From Thiodiazotropha sp040507035 (GTDB lineage Bacteria > Pseudomonadota > Gammaproteobacteria > Chromatiales > Chromatiaceae), in NCBI GenBank assembly GCA_040507035.1, contig JBEVVR010000014.1, forward strand, positions 124,001 through 188,000: 64,000 nucleotides of DNA, given 5' to 3'. The stretch's first letter is position 1, and each line of letters begins with the position of its first letter. The position numbers were made by a program, and so were the translations under genes. Under the pieces are notes generated by a model, which saw only the letters and a list, made by a program, of their open reading frames with translations, was not told where the DNA came from and ran no database searches. Below, one piece after another: positions 27,693 to 36,638 of this stretch.

Positions 27693-29198
27693 ATGGAATT
27701 GAAGGTGATCGGTCAATCAACTGAACAGTCTGCTGGTGGCTGCAGCTCATCCGGGTGTGGCGGCTCCAGTGATCAGCTTTCGCATCTCCCCGAGAATATT
27801 CGGCAAAAGGTGCAGGATCACCCCTGCTATTCGGAAGATGCCCATCATCACTTTGCACGCATGCATGTGGCGGTGGCGCCGGCCTGTAACATTCAGTGCC
27901 ACTACTGCAACCGCAAGTACGACTGCGCCAATGAGTCGCGGCCCGGCGTAGTCTCCGAGCTGTTGACTCCCGATCAGGCAGTGAAGAAGGTAATGGCAGT
28001 AGCGGCGAATATTCCACAGATGACTGTGCTCGGCATTGCCGGTCCCGGCGATCCCCTGGCCAACCCCGAGCGTACCTTCGAGACCTTCCGCCAACTCACC
28101 GAGAAGGCCCCGGATATCAAACTCTGCGTCTCCACCAACGGCCTCTCTCTGCCCGAGCAGGTGGAGGAGTTGAGCAAACACAATATTGATCACGTCACCA
28201 TTACCATCAACTGTGTCGATCCCGAGATCGGCGCCAAGATCTATCCCTGGATCTTCTGGAACAATCGCCGCATCAAGGGCAAGAAGGGAGCGAAGATCCT
28301 CATCGAACAGCAGCAGAAGGGGCTGGAGATGCTGACCGAAAAGGGCATCCTGGTGAAGGTCAACTCGGTAATGATTCCCGGTGTTAACGATAAGCATCTG
28401 GAAGAGGTGAGCAAGGTGGTGAAGGCCAAGGGAGCCTTTCTGCACAATGTGATGCCGCTGATCGCAGAGGCCGAGCACGGTACCTTCTACGGTGTCATGG
28501 GGCAGCGCGGTCCCACCCACGATGAGCTGCAGGATCTGCAGGACAAGTGCGCCGGCGACATGAACATGATGCGCCACTGCCGTCAGTGTCGCGCCGATGC
28601 GGTGGGTATGCTGGGTGAGGATAGAGGCGACGAGTTCACCATGGACAAGGTGGAGGTGATGGAGGTGGACTATGAGGCCGCCATGGCAAAGCGGGCCGAG
28701 TACCAGGCGGCTGCCCTGGCGACCCTGGAGGCGCAACGCAACAACACCGGGGAGAGCTTCGTTGCGCTCTCTTCCCTGAAGGTGAAAAAGAGAGAGCCCC
28801 GTCCGGTGCTGATAGCGGTGGCCACCAGTGGCGGCGGCGTCATCAACCAGCATTTCGGTCATGCAAAGGAGTTTCTCATCTATGAGGCGTCGATGACCGA
28901 TGTACGTTTCATCGGCCATCGCAAAGTGGAACTCTACTGCTCCGGTGGTGATACCTGTGGAGACGGCGAAACCGTATTGCAGAAGATTATCAAGACCCTT
29001 GATGGTTGTGAGGCGGTACTTTGCTCAAAAATCGGCTACGAACCCTGGGAACAGTTGGAAGAGGCGGGGATTCAACCCAACGGTGAGCACGCCATGGAAG
29101 CTATCGAAGAAGCCGTTGCCGCGGTCTATGCCGAGATGGCTGAAAACGGTCAATTGGATAAATCCACAGCCCCTGCCCAGCTGCAGATAAGTGCCTGA
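27693..29198 (+). CDS. nifB: Nitrogenase cofactor biosynthesis protein NifB
   Basis: The 501-residue radical SAM protein makes NifB-co, the Fe8S9C precursor of FeMo-co. The radical SAM motif is CNIQCHYC (about 62-69), followed by NRKYDC; conserved GIAGPGDPLANPERTF and CRQCRADAVGMLGE follow. A C-terminal NifX/NafY-like domain starts near residue 370 (PVLIAVATSGGGVINQHFGHAKEF) and could hold the product. A Gly/Ser/Cys-rich stretch (GGCSSSGCGGSS) lies near the N-terminus. The ATG follows GGAGG by seven bases; a GTG immediately before it is the only near alternative. It heads an operon running at least to nifQ. Confidence 0.97.
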   Translation: MELKVIGQSTEQSAGGCSSSGCGGSSDQLSHLPENIRQKVQDHPCYSEDAHHHFARMHVAVAPACNIQCHYCNRKYDCANESRPGVVSELLTPDQAVKKVMAVAANIPQMTVLGIAGPGDPLANPERTFETFRQLTEKAPDIKLCVSTNGLSLPEQVEELSKHNIDHVTITINCVDPEIGAKIYPWIFWNNRRIKGKKGAKILIEQQQKGLEMLTEKGILVKVNSVMIPGVNDKHLEEVSKVVKAKGAFLHNVMPLIAEAEHGTFYGVMGQRGPTHDELQDLQDKCAGDMNMMRHCRQCRADAVGMLGEDRGDEFTMDKVEVMEVDYEAAMAKRAEYQAAALATLEAQRNNTGESFVALSSLKVKKREPRPVLIAVATSGGGVINQHFGHAKEFLIYEASMTDVRFIGHRKVELYCSGGDTCGDGETVLQKIIKTLDGCEAVLCSKIGYEPWEQLEEAGIQPNGEHAMEAIEEAVAAVYAEMAENGQLDKSTAPAQLQISA

Positions 29199-29209
29199 GG
29201 AGAGTGAGT

Positions 29210-29488
29210 ATGGCTTACGAGATTATCGAAACCTGTGTCAACTGCTGGGCCTGCGAACCGCTCTGTCCAAGCAATGCGATCCAAGAGGCGCGCCCCCATT
29301 TTCTCATCGATGCCAAGAAGTGCACCGAGTGTGAAGGGGATCATGCCGATGCCCAGTGTGTCAGCATCTGCCCTATCGAAGGAGCCATTTTGAATCCTTT
29401 TGGTGAGGCGGCAAATCCGCCGGGTTCGCTGACCGGAATTCCGCCGGAGAAGATGGCGGAGGTGATGGCGGAGATACAAGCGCGATAA
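29210..29488 (+). CDS. fdxN: 4Fe-4S ferredoxin FdxN, nifB-associated
   Basis: The 92-residue protein has two cluster motifs: CVNCWACEPLCP at residues 9-20, and a second one with the nif-type insertion CTECEGDHADAQCVSICP. It then extends by about 35 residues ending EVMAEIQAR. FdxN-type ferredoxins donate electrons to NifB or nitrogenase. I chose ATG 29210 with GAGGAGAG upstream. It follows nifB by 11 bases. Confidence 0.93.
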   Translation: MAYEIIETCVNCWACEPLCPSNAIQEARPHFLIDAKKCTECEGDHADAQCVSICPIEGAILNPFGEAANPPGSLTGIPPEKMAEVMAEIQAR

Positions 29489-29541
29489 CAGAGGCAGTAG
29501 CTGCTGTTTTAACGACCAATTCAGAGTTGAAGGAGAGATCC

Positions 29542-29760
29542 ATGGGTTATCAAGACTTCGAACCAGAACTCCAGCTGGCGCCGGTGACCAGCGACCAGGG
29601 AATCACTTCCACGCGTAGTTGGTTCAACCAGATCGTGATGCATAGCTCCCGTCCGGTACTGCAAAACAAACCCGACTGGGTGCATCTGCCGGATCGGGTT
29701 TGGCATCGAAATTCAGCTCTGCTGATGAGTCTACATCAACGAAAACGGCTCGATGGCTGA
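29542..29760 (+). CDS. Small conserved-looking protein of unknown function in the nifB operon
   Basis: The 72-residue product begins MGYQDFEPELQLAPVTSD after AAGGAG at a good distance. It is soluble, rich in W, R and H in its second half (RSWFNQIVMHSSRPVLQNKPDWVHLPDRVWHRN), with no cysteines and no membrane segment. Its stop overlaps the nifO start by 8 bases, so translation is coupled and it belongs to the nif regulon. I do not recognise a family. A role in NifB or nitrogenase handling is only inference from position. Confidence 0.75.
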   Translation: MGYQDFEPELQLAPVTSDQGITSTRSWFNQIVMHSSRPVLQNKPDWVHLPDRVWHRNSALLMSLHQRKRLDG

Positions 29761-30178
29761 ACTGGTCTTCTATGAAAAACCCGGGTGCGTGGGGAACCGA
29801 AGGCAGCAATCGTTGTTGCGCAGCCAGGGTATAGATTTTGTCGTCCGTGATCTGCTCAGTGAGCGCTGGTCGAAACAGCGGTTGCGTCCCTATTTTAGCG
29901 ATAAGCCTGTAGCGGAGTGGTTCAACACAACGGCACCTGCAGTGAAGTCTGGGGAGATTCCCATCGGTGAATTGAGTGAGAGTGATGCCCTGGCACGGAT
30001 GATCAGCGACCCCATCCTTATCCGCAGGCCACTGCTCAGAATGGGGGAGCTGAGACAGTCGGGTTTTGTCCCTGGCGCCGTTTTAAAGGCACTGGGTGTG
30101 ATACTTGATCCAGAGAAAAAGCTGCAGGAGTGTCCGATGCAGGATGAAGCATCGATTCCATGCGAGGGACCGGGATGA
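29753..30178 (+). CDS. nifO: Nitrogenase-associated ArsC-family protein NifO
   Basis: The 141-residue protein has the thioredoxin-like ArsC/Spx fold pattern. FYEKPGCVGNRRQQSLLRSQG carries the single Cys near residue 12, followed by FVVRDLLSE and the typical ArsC end LIRRPLLRMGELRQSGF. In Azotobacter NifO lies in the nifB-fdxN-nifO-nifQ order and affects molybdenum allocation. The same order here, interrupted only by accessory genes, supports the name. A Cys also occurs in the tail (QECPMQDEASIPCEG). It overlaps the genes on both sides. Confidence 0.87.
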   Translation: MAELVFYEKPGCVGNRRQQSLLRSQGIDFVVRDLLSERWSKQRLRPYFSDKPVAEWFNTTAPAVKSGEIPIGELSESDALARMISDPILIRRPLLRMGELRQSGFVPGAVLKALGVILDPEKKLQECPMQDEASIPCEGPG

Positions 30179-31458
30179 ACAGGGATATCGATGTCTCCCG
30201 TCATCGCAACGCGGTGGAGTTCGCCGACGGCGTCTACTGGATCGGTGCGCTCGATCCGACCTTGCGGACCTTTGATATTATCCTCAGTACCGCCAACGGC
30301 ACCACCTACAACGCCTACCTGATCCGTGGTAGCGAGGGGGTTGCGGTGGTCGATACGGTGAAGGAGAACTTCAGTGACGAGTTCTTTGCCCGTCTCGAAT
30401 CCGAAGTCGATTACAGCGAGATCAAAGTTATCGTGCTAAATCATCTGGAGCCCGACCATACCGGTGCACTGCCCGAGCTGATGCGCAGGGCGCCCCAGGC
30501 CAAGCTCTATATCTCTCAGCGTGCCACTTCGATGCTGAAGGCGCTGTTGAAACCCTCGAGCGACGCCTTCGAATATACCACGGTCAATACCGGCGACAGC
30601 ATAAGCCTGGGTGATCGTAGCCTGAGTTTTTTGCATACCCCCTTTCTCCACTGGCCAGATACCCAGTGCACCTATCTCGAGGATGAAGGGATTCTCTTTT
30701 CCGGTGATGTTTTTGGCTGTCACTATTGCGACAAGCGACTGTTCAACGACCTGGTCGGTGACTTTCGTTTCTCCTTCGACTACTACTACGACCACATCAT
30801 GCGTCCCTTCAAGAGGCATGTGATGGATGCGCTCAAACTCATAGAGCCCTTGACCCTGAAACAGATCGCACCCACCCATGGGCCGATCCTTCGCGAACGT
30901 CCCCGGCGCTATGTTACCCATTACCGGGAGCTCTCCACCTCGAGCCTGACCCGGGAGATTGGCTCGGACGACCATTCACTGGTCATCTTCTATATGAGTT
31001 CCTACGGCAACACCGCGCGCATGGCAGAGGAGATCAGCGAGGGTGCCGGCAGCGTAAAGGGTGTGCGCGTCTCCATCTACGATCTTGAAGGAGGAGAGAC
31101 CGAACCCTTCGTCGACCTCATCGAGGAGGCTGACGCATTGCTGTTCGGTTCCCCGACCATCAATGGTGATGCTGTCAAACCGGTATGGGATCTGCTCTCG
31201 TCCCTGGCGGTGGTTAATCTCAAGGGCAAGATTGGCGGTGCCTTCGGCTCCTTCGGCTGGAGTGGCGAGGCGGTGCGCATGATCGAGGATCGAATGCGTG
31301 GTTTGAAGATGCACATCCCCCACGAAGGCATGCGCATCAAACTGATACCCACCGAGGAGGAGTTGGGTGAATGCCGGTCGTTCGGCCAACGCATAGCGGA
31401 GGTTTTGATCGGCAAGCGCCAGGAGAAGGCGGTAATCGACTTTGCCGATCTTGTATAG
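30175..31458 (+). CDS. Flavodiiron protein (FprA family A-type flavoprotein)
   Basis: The 427-residue protein starts at ATG 30175, overlapping the nifO stop. The N-terminal metallo-beta-lactamase-like half binds a diiron site; ligand motifs NHLEPDHTG (about 88-96), GDVFGCHYCD and the His in APTHGPIL are present. The C-terminal flavodoxin half starts near residue 262 (LVIFYMSSYGNTARMAEEI) and binds FMN. Such proteins reduce O2 to water or NO to N2O. In a NifA-driven operon the likely job is removal of oxygen or NO near nitrogenase. No rubredoxin domain is fused, so one of the ferredoxins just downstream may feed it. Confidence 0.93.
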   Translation: MNRDIDVSRHRNAVEFADGVYWIGALDPTLRTFDIILSTANGTTYNAYLIRGSEGVAVVDTVKENFSDEFFARLESEVDYSEIKVIVLNHLEPDHTGALPELMRRAPQAKLYISQRATSMLKALLKPSSDAFEYTTVNTGDSISLGDRSLSFLHTPFLHWPDTQCTYLEDEGILFSGDVFGCHYCDKRLFNDLVGDFRFSFDYYYDHIMRPFKRHVMDALKLIEPLTLKQIAPTHGPILRERPRRYVTHYRELSTSSLTREIGSDDHSLVIFYMSSYGNTARMAEEISEGAGSVKGVRVSIYDLEGGETEPFVDLIEEADALLFGSPTINGDAVKPVWDLLSSLAVVNLKGKIGGAFGSFGWSGEAVRMIEDRMRGLKMHIPHEGMRIKLIPTEEELGECRSFGQRIAEVLIGKRQEKAVIDFADLV

Positions 31459-31520
31459 GACCTCTGCGACACAACAATTATTGAATCAAAGTTTAACGTT
31501 AAACATTAAGGTGAATAGCT

Positions 31521-31805
31521 ATGGCTAAAGCAAAAGTAACATTTGAGGATATCGAGCAGACGGTGAATGTGCCGGCAGGTACCCGGGTGATCGAGGTTTC
31601 CGAGAAGATAGGCGCGGGCATCATCTACGGCTGTCGCGAAGGTGATTGCGGTACCTGCATGATGCATGTCACTGATGGTTGGAACAACCTCACCGAGCCT
31701 TCCGTTCTGGAGGAGAAGATCCTTAAGGAGAACATGGCGAGCCGACACGATCGTCTTGCCTGTCAGGCGCAGGTTCTGGGTGACTGTAAGGTCAAGCCTG
31801 CCTAA
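31521..31805 (+). CDS. 2Fe-2S ferredoxin (plant type)
   Basis: The 94-residue protein has the plant-type cluster motif CREGDCGTC (about residues 38-46) and a fourth Cys in RLACQAQV. It follows the flavodiiron gene by 62 bases and precedes the second 2Fe-2S gene by 27. It could serve as electron donor to the flavodiiron protein or to nitrogenase. Confidence 0.9.
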   Translation: MAKAKVTFEDIEQTVNVPAGTRVIEVSEKIGAGIIYGCREGDCGTCMMHVTDGWNNLTEPSVLEEKILKENMASRHDRLACQAQVLGDCKVKPA

Positions 31806-31832
31806 GTCGATTTTGTAGAGAGGTTTATTAAC

Positions 31833-32189
31833 ATGCCATTGATTACATTTAGCAACCCCGGTTACAAGGATAAAACGGTCTACGCCGTGGCCGGTAGTTT
31901 TACCGAGACAGTCCTCAAGATTGCCAAGACCAACAAGATTCCGATCAGTTTCGATTGCGGTGAAGGCGACTGCGGCAGCTGTGTGATCCGGGTGAAATAT
32001 CTTGGAGACAAAGAGCCGATGGGTTACCACCTGGAAGAGAAGGAGAAGGAGGTGCTGCGTTCGTTGGGCAAGGTTAGCAAGGAGGAGCTTGAACGCCTGA
32101 TCGTCGAAGATACCCCAAGCGAATGGCGACTCGCCTGTCAGTTTATTCCCAGGGACGAGGATGTGGTTGTCGAGTACGAGGCAGTCTGA
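31833..32189 (+). CDS. 2Fe-2S ferredoxin resembling Shethna protein II (FeSII), nitrogenase protection
   Basis: The 118-residue protein has CGEGDCGSC (about residues 42-50) and RLACQFIPRDEDVVVEYE near its end. The middle EKEKEVLRSLGKVSKEELER closely follows the segment of Azotobacter FeSII that begins DKERNVLKSVGK, and the ending matches the RLACQTIVTDEDLLVEF pattern of that protein as I remember it. FeSII forms an oxygen-stable complex with both nitrogenase components (conformational protection). Position in the nifB operon next to a flavodiiron gene fits this. Its stop overlaps the nifQ start. An ordinary electron-carrier role is the alternative. Confidence 0.8.
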   Translation: MPLITFSNPGYKDKTVYAVAGSFTETVLKIAKTNKIPISFDCGEGDCGSCVIRVKYLGDKEPMGYHLEEKEKEVLRSLGKVSKEELERLIVEDTPSEWRLACQFIPRDEDVVVEYEAV

Positions 32190-32764
32190 TGACCATGCCT
32201 GCCTTGGCAAGGGAGACGCTAGAGGAGCTCCATGCCAGGCTGATGTCCGCGCGTCGGGGGGACTCCATCGAGGAGACCCTGGCGCGCATGCTTGCATCCT
32301 GGGCCATGGGGCAGGGTGCCATGCCTGAGTGGCTCGGCTTGGGTGAACCCGGGTACTACCTGATGATGGCCTGTCATTTTCCCGATATCGATGCCCTCAG
32401 CTTGAGTGAGGGTGCCAGTGCCGTAGACCCTGAACGCATGGATGAGATGGATGACCTGAAAAAGCTGTTGTTACAGAACCGCAGTGGTGTCACGGAGTCG
32501 GAGATCTGGATGGCCGATATAGTTGTTGCTGGATGTATGGGCAGCGATCACCTGTGGCAGGACCTTGGATTGTGGCAGCGGGCCGATCTTTCCAGACTGA
32601 TGATGGAGTGCTTCGAACCCCTGGCGAAACGCAACGACCGTGATATGAAATGGAAAAAGTTTCTCTACAAGCAGTTGTGCGAGACCGAGGGCATCTACAC
32701 CTGCCGTTCTCCCAGTTGCGAGGTCTGCGTCGATTATGACAACTGTTTCGGCAGTGAAGACTAG
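32189..32764 (+). CDS. nifQ: NifQ, molybdenum-iron-sulfur donor for FeMo-co
   Basis: The 191-residue protein starts at the ATG overlapping the FeSII stop (TGATG). It has the NifQ C-terminal cysteine motif C-x5-C-x2-C-x5-C in CRSPSCEVCVDYDNC (about 174-188), which holds a Mo-Fe-S cluster. The pattern RNDRDMKWKKFLYKQLCETEG precedes it. NifQ passes molybdenum to NifEN/NifH during cofactor assembly. It is the last typical member of the nifB operon, 41 bases before draG. Confidence 0.92.
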   Translation: MTMPALARETLEELHARLMSARRGDSIEETLARMLASWAMGQGAMPEWLGLGEPGYYLMMACHFPDIDALSLSEGASAVDPERMDEMDDLKKLLLQNRSGVTESEIWMADIVVAGCMGSDHLWQDLGLWQRADLSRLMMECFEPLAKRNDRDMKWKKFLYKQLCETEGIYTCRSPSCEVCVDYDNCFGSED

Positions 32765-32805
32765 GGCCTTGGCGTTGGCGATCACACTCCTGTTACCAGG
32801 TCTTG

Positions 32806-33735
32806 ATGTTGGTCACGCTTAATCAATCAGATCAATCGGCTGCATCGCTCTCCCTGGAACAGAAGGCAGTCGGCGCCTATGTCGGTCTTGCGGTTGGAGA
32901 CGCCCTGGGCGCAACCACCGAGTTCCTCACACCCAGGGAGATTCGGGAGAAATATGGTATCCATGACAAGATCCTCGGGGGTGGCTGGCTGCGTCTGAAG
33001 GCCGGACAGGTCACCGATGACACGGAGATGAGCCTGGCGCTGGGGGAGTCATTACTTGCTCATCAGGGCGTTGAGGCAGAGGCGGTTGCCGAAGCCTTCA
33101 GTCAATGGATGCGCAGCAAACCGATCGACATCGGCAATACGGTGAGGCGGGGAATCGTTCACTACCGGACCACCGGCGAGAGCGCGGTGGCGATGAATGA
33201 GTTCGATGCCGGAAACGGTGCCTGCATGAGATCCCTGCCCATAGCTCTCTTCTACTGTAGTGCGCCTCATCAAGAGCGGATACAAGCCTCCCGTGTTCAG
33301 TCCCACACCACCCACAACAATCCCCTTGCCGATGCCGGTACCGAGACCCTGGTGGAGATGGTCGTCTCCGCCTTGAAAGGTCTGGACAAATCCCTGCTGG
33401 AGACAATGGCGCTGTCCCTGGTCTCCCGGTTTCCCCTCTATCGTTTCGACAAACGGCGCATGGAGAACCCCAGTGGCTATATCGTCGAGACCCTGCGCGC
33501 GGTCTTCCAGGCATTCTTTTCCAACGACAGTTACCAGGATATCCTCATCGATGTGGTCAACCGGGGAGGGGACGCGGATACCACCGGGGCCATTGCCGGC
33601 ATGCTTGCTGGGGCATACTATGGCGAAGAGAGCATACCCCGTGACTGGGGTAAAAGTTTGGACATCAAGGCGATGCAGGCGTGCCGTGACCAGGCGCTCA
33701 ATCTTCTGCATCAGGGCAGACAAAAGTATACCTGA
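32806..33735 (+). CDS. draG: ADP-ribosyl-[dinitrogen reductase] hydrolase DraG
   Basis: The 309-residue protein has the dimanganese ADP-ribosylglycohydrolase motifs GLAVGDALGATTEF (about 28-41), GQVTDDTEMSLAL, SHTTHNNPLADAG and NRGGDADTTGAIAGMLAGAYYG. DraG removes ADP-ribose from the Arg of NifH and restores activity. Its partner draT lies 15 kb away at 48766-49611, unlike the common draTG operon. The start is the ATG 41 bases after nifQ; readthrough from the nifB operon is likely. Confidence 0.92.
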   Translation: MLVTLNQSDQSAASLSLEQKAVGAYVGLAVGDALGATTEFLTPREIREKYGIHDKILGGGWLRLKAGQVTDDTEMSLALGESLLAHQGVEAEAVAEAFSQWMRSKPIDIGNTVRRGIVHYRTTGESAVAMNEFDAGNGACMRSLPIALFYCSAPHQERIQASRVQSHTTHNNPLADAGTETLVEMVVSALKGLDKSLLETMALSLVSRFPLYRFDKRRMENPSGYIVETLRAVFQAFFSNDSYQDILIDVVNRGGDADTTGAIAGMLAGAYYGEESIPRDWGKSLDIKAMQACRDQALNLLHQGRQKYT

Positions 33736-33950
33736 TTATCCACAATACTCAGCTACTAAGTCGATCACACTGTTATTTCGAAGCTCATTCATGATGCAAG
33801 CCCTGCAGAGACTGCTCCGAATGTGGCACCATACTGCTGCCTTTTAATTGTATAAAATAACCGGAAAATTAATATAGGATGAGTTGTCTTCCGCGCCACC
33901 CTTGTGGCTGAGAATGGTATGTAGTCATGAAAGTATATAACTCGGGATTG

Positions 33951-34385
33951 ATGAAGATTCGAAAGGCAACAACAGCGGACATCGACGCCATGTCGATGCT
34001 CATCGACCAGCTCTTCTCCATTGAGCAGGACTTTACCCCCGATCAATTGAAACAGCGCATGGGTCTGGAGAAACTGCTTGCGGTGCCGGACGCCTATCTG
34101 GTTGTGGCAGAGGTTGAAGGCGAAGTCGTGGGTATGGCCACCCTGCAGATTTTGATCTCCACCGCTGAAGGCGGTCGCTGTGGCTTGATTGAGGATGTGG
34201 TTGTGGACAAGTCATGCAGAGGCCAGGGGATAGGTCAGGCGCTAATGGATGATCTCATCCATTGGGCAGATAAGAAAGGAGTTACCAGACTCCAGCTTCT
34301 GGCTGATCGGGATAACCAACCAGCATTGGATTTCTACGCAAAACGGGGCTGGTCGATGACACGATTGATCGCATTGAGAAAATAA
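33951..34385 (+). CDS. GNAT family N-acetyltransferase
   Basis: The 144-residue protein starts KIRKATTADIDAMSMLIDQLF, the usual GNAT opening. It has the acetyl-CoA motif VVVDKSCRGQGIGQALMDDL and the C-terminal FYAKRGWSMTRLI. An in-frame ATG at 33927 is the alternative start. Substrate is unknown. It stands alone between draG and selO. Confidence 0.85.
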   Translation: MKIRKATTADIDAMSMLIDQLFSIEQDFTPDQLKQRMGLEKLLAVPDAYLVVAEVEGEVVGMATLQILISTAEGGRCGLIEDVVVDKSCRGQGIGQALMDDLIHWADKKGVTRLQLLADRDNQPALDFYAKRGWSMTRLIALRK

Positions 34386-34513
34386 GACGTAGGGTGTGGC
34401 TAATAGATCAGTCGGAAGCAACCTTTTGTTGCACGGCTTTGTCCCGGTTGAAACGACTATATATTACAACCTGTATGGAATAGGCCGGCTGGTGTCTATG
34501 TTATGTTGTAGGG

Positions 34514-35968
34514 ATGAAACTCTCCAACAGTTACGCCCAGCTAGGTGAGAGCTTTTATGAAAGCACTCTGCCGGAACCGGTAAATGATCCCAAGTTGTTT
34601 TTTTGGAATAGGGACTTGGCCGAGGAACTCAAGCTTCTGCAACAGCTGGACTTGCCGCAGCAGGATCTGGCTGAAGTATTCTCCGGCAACAAACTGCTCT
34701 CAGGCTCGAAACCCATCGCCCTGGCCTACGCCGGCCACCAGTTCGGCCATTTCGTGCCCCAGCTCGGCGATGGCCGCGCCCACCTGATCGGTGAGATTGT
34801 CGATTGCCGTGGAGAAACAAAAGATATCCAGTTAAAGGGATCGGGACAGACCGCTTTCTCCCGCAGCGGTGACGGGCGCTACGCCCTGGGACCCGCGATC
34901 CGGGAGTACATTATGGGCGAGGCCATGCACGCCCTGGGCATACCGACGACCCGCAGCCTGGCGGTCACCACCACGGGGGAGGCCGTCTATCGTGAAACCG
35001 CGCAACCCGGCGCGGTGCTGACCCGTATCGCATCGAGCCACCTGCGTGTGGGCACCTTTGAGTATTTCGCCGCCAGGCAAAACCATCAGGCCATTGAACA
35101 GCTCTGCGATTTCGCCATAGAGCGCCACTATCCCGAACTGGAGCAGGGCAGTGATGAGCGCTTTCTGAGATTGTTTGATAGCGTCATGGCGCGTCAGATC
35201 GATCTGGTGGTCGAGTGGCTCCGGGTGGGTTTCATTCATGGCGTCATGAACACAGACAACACCGCCATTTCGGGGGAGACCATCGACTATGGCCCCTGTG
35301 CCATGATGGGAACCTACAGCCCGAAGACCGTCTTCAGCTCCATAGACAGAGACGGCCGCTACGCCTTCGGCAATCAACCCGCCATCGCACAGTGGAACAT
35401 GGCGCGATTCGCCGAAACCCTGCTGCCCCTGATTGATAACAATGAAAAACAGGCCATAGAAACCCTGGGCGAGCGGCTTGAATCCTTTTCCTCCCTATTC
35501 AAACAACGCTATCTACAGATGATGGCGGCTAAACTTGGACTCTTCGAGCTGACATCTGCTGATGAAGCCCTGATATTTACCCTGTTGGATAGACTCGAAC
35601 AGAAACAACTCGATTACACCACAAGCTTCTCCCGACTGACCCAGTCCCTATCCTCCCCGTCAGTCGAACAGCAGCTTATGGACGAATTAGGAGACTGGTA
35701 TACCGATTGGCGTCAACGCCTGGCGAAGCATCAAGAAGACATTGCAGCGATACAATCGCGGATGGGAAAAGCCAATCCCCTGGTGATTCCCAGAAACTTT
35801 CACATAGAGCAGGTCATCAGTGACTCTTTGGAGAGCGGTGAACCCAGTGCCGCAAAAGCCTTCCTGGAGGTCTTGCGATCACCCTATCAAGCAACCAGCA
35901 ACACCTTGCAGTATCAGCTTGTACCGGAGGATGCCGATGTCGGATATCAGACCTTCTGTGGCACCTGA
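34514..35968 (+). CDS. selO: SelO/YdiU family protein adenylyltransferase
   Basis: The 484-residue protein is a pseudokinase that transfers AMP to protein hydroxyls. Visible signatures are AYAGHQFGHFVPQLGDGRAHLIGE, QLKGSGQTAFSRSGDGRYALGPAIREY and the metal-binding region HGVMNTDNTAISGETIDYGPCAMMG. It ends YQTFCGT, retaining the Cys near the C-terminus. The family acts in redox stress responses. Length matches E. coli YdiU. It is preceded by its own 128-base upstream region. Confidence 0.93.
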   Translation: MKLSNSYAQLGESFYESTLPEPVNDPKLFFWNRDLAEELKLLQQLDLPQQDLAEVFSGNKLLSGSKPIALAYAGHQFGHFVPQLGDGRAHLIGEIVDCRGETKDIQLKGSGQTAFSRSGDGRYALGPAIREYIMGEAMHALGIPTTRSLAVTTTGEAVYRETAQPGAVLTRIASSHLRVGTFEYFAARQNHQAIEQLCDFAIERHYPELEQGSDERFLRLFDSVMARQIDLVVEWLRVGFIHGVMNTDNTAISGETIDYGPCAMMGTYSPKTVFSSIDRDGRYAFGNQPAIAQWNMARFAETLLPLIDNNEKQAIETLGERLESFSSLFKQRYLQMMAAKLGLFELTSADEALIFTLLDRLEQKQLDYTTSFSRLTQSLSSPSVEQQLMDELGDWYTDWRQRLAKHQEDIAAIQSRMGKANPLVIPRNFHIEQVISDSLESGEPSAAKAFLEVLRSPYQATSNTLQYQLVPEDADVGYQTFCGT

Positions 35969-36325
35969 TGTGATGTGAATGCTGCCTTTCGCGTTTAATT
36001 AACTATCCACAGAGTTAACAGCAGGTGTTGTAGATTGACCAGTGTTTGAACGCTGTTGTATTTTTGAATGTAATGACAACGCCAGCGTTTGTGGTTGTAG
36101 GGATGGATTAATCTCAGGGAGTGACAAGCAGTTATGTCAAATGCACCTGTCCATGTGCTGATCTCCTTCAGCTATATTTCTGGCAATAGTTGTGCTCCCG
36201 TGTCGATCATTATGATTCAAGGGTTTGAGTCAAAAACAGTAGAAATACCGGCTTACATATACAGACTCTTTCTAAGACATATATGAGAGCGTAAGTCTAT
36301 CTAACTGTTGAACTCAGGAAAATTA
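35969..36325. other. Intergenic stretch, AT-rich, no supported gene
   Basis: About 357 bases. One 50-codon open frame starts at ATG 36134 but has no ribosome site and no recognisable pattern. A drop in G+C begins here and continues to about 37.9 kb, which suggests an acquired segment. Confidence 0.4.
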
Positions 36326-36445
36326 ATGGATGAACTAGGTGATTACCTCGAGGGTGAAGGATACGATAGAGCATTCGAAAAGATACTGAAGGATATCGAA
36401 TCTGCAAAAAAAACTAAATATATAAGACGGAAAGCCCATGATTAG
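36326..36445 (+). CDS. Very small hypothetical protein (39 aa)
   Basis: ATG 36326 follows AGGAAAATTA and opens a 39-codon frame: MDELGDYLEGEGYDRAFEKI and so on, ending KYIRRKAHD. It is highly charged and probably helical. Its stop overlaps the next small ORF by 8 bases, which supports a coupled pair. I do not recognise it. Confidence 0.45.
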   Translation: MDELGDYLEGEGYDRAFEKILKDIESAKKTKYIRRKAHD

Positions 36446-36638
36446 CAGTTATATTGCTTTTGGAATATTTATCATATATTTCCTATACAAAAGCGCATGG
36501 ATGATCAAGAGCTATACAATAGATACATCAGAAAGTGAAAAGTCTTCATCAATTGATAAAGCATATGGTAAAGAAACACTAATCATGCTGGGCGTATGTC
36601 TTTTAGTTCTTTTGTTAGGTATGGTGTTTGATTTTTAA
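36438..36638 (+). CDS. Small hypothetical two-segment membrane protein (66 aa)
   Basis: The product has hydrophobic segments at about residues 4-22 (YIAFGIFIIYFLYKSAWMI) and 48-65 (LIMLGVCLLVLLLGMVF) with a charged Ser-rich loop between. It overlaps the 39-residue ORF and may form a unit with it. Low G+C; no family recognised. Confidence 0.5.
   Translation: MISSYIAFGIFIIYFLYKSAWMIKSYTIDTSESEKSSSIDKAYGKETLIMLGVCLLVLLLGMVFDF

Noticed and set aside
34386..34513. GTAGGGTG motif resembling the end of the 2007-2134 element
   Set aside because: Only about eight bases match and no inverted partner is found nearby.
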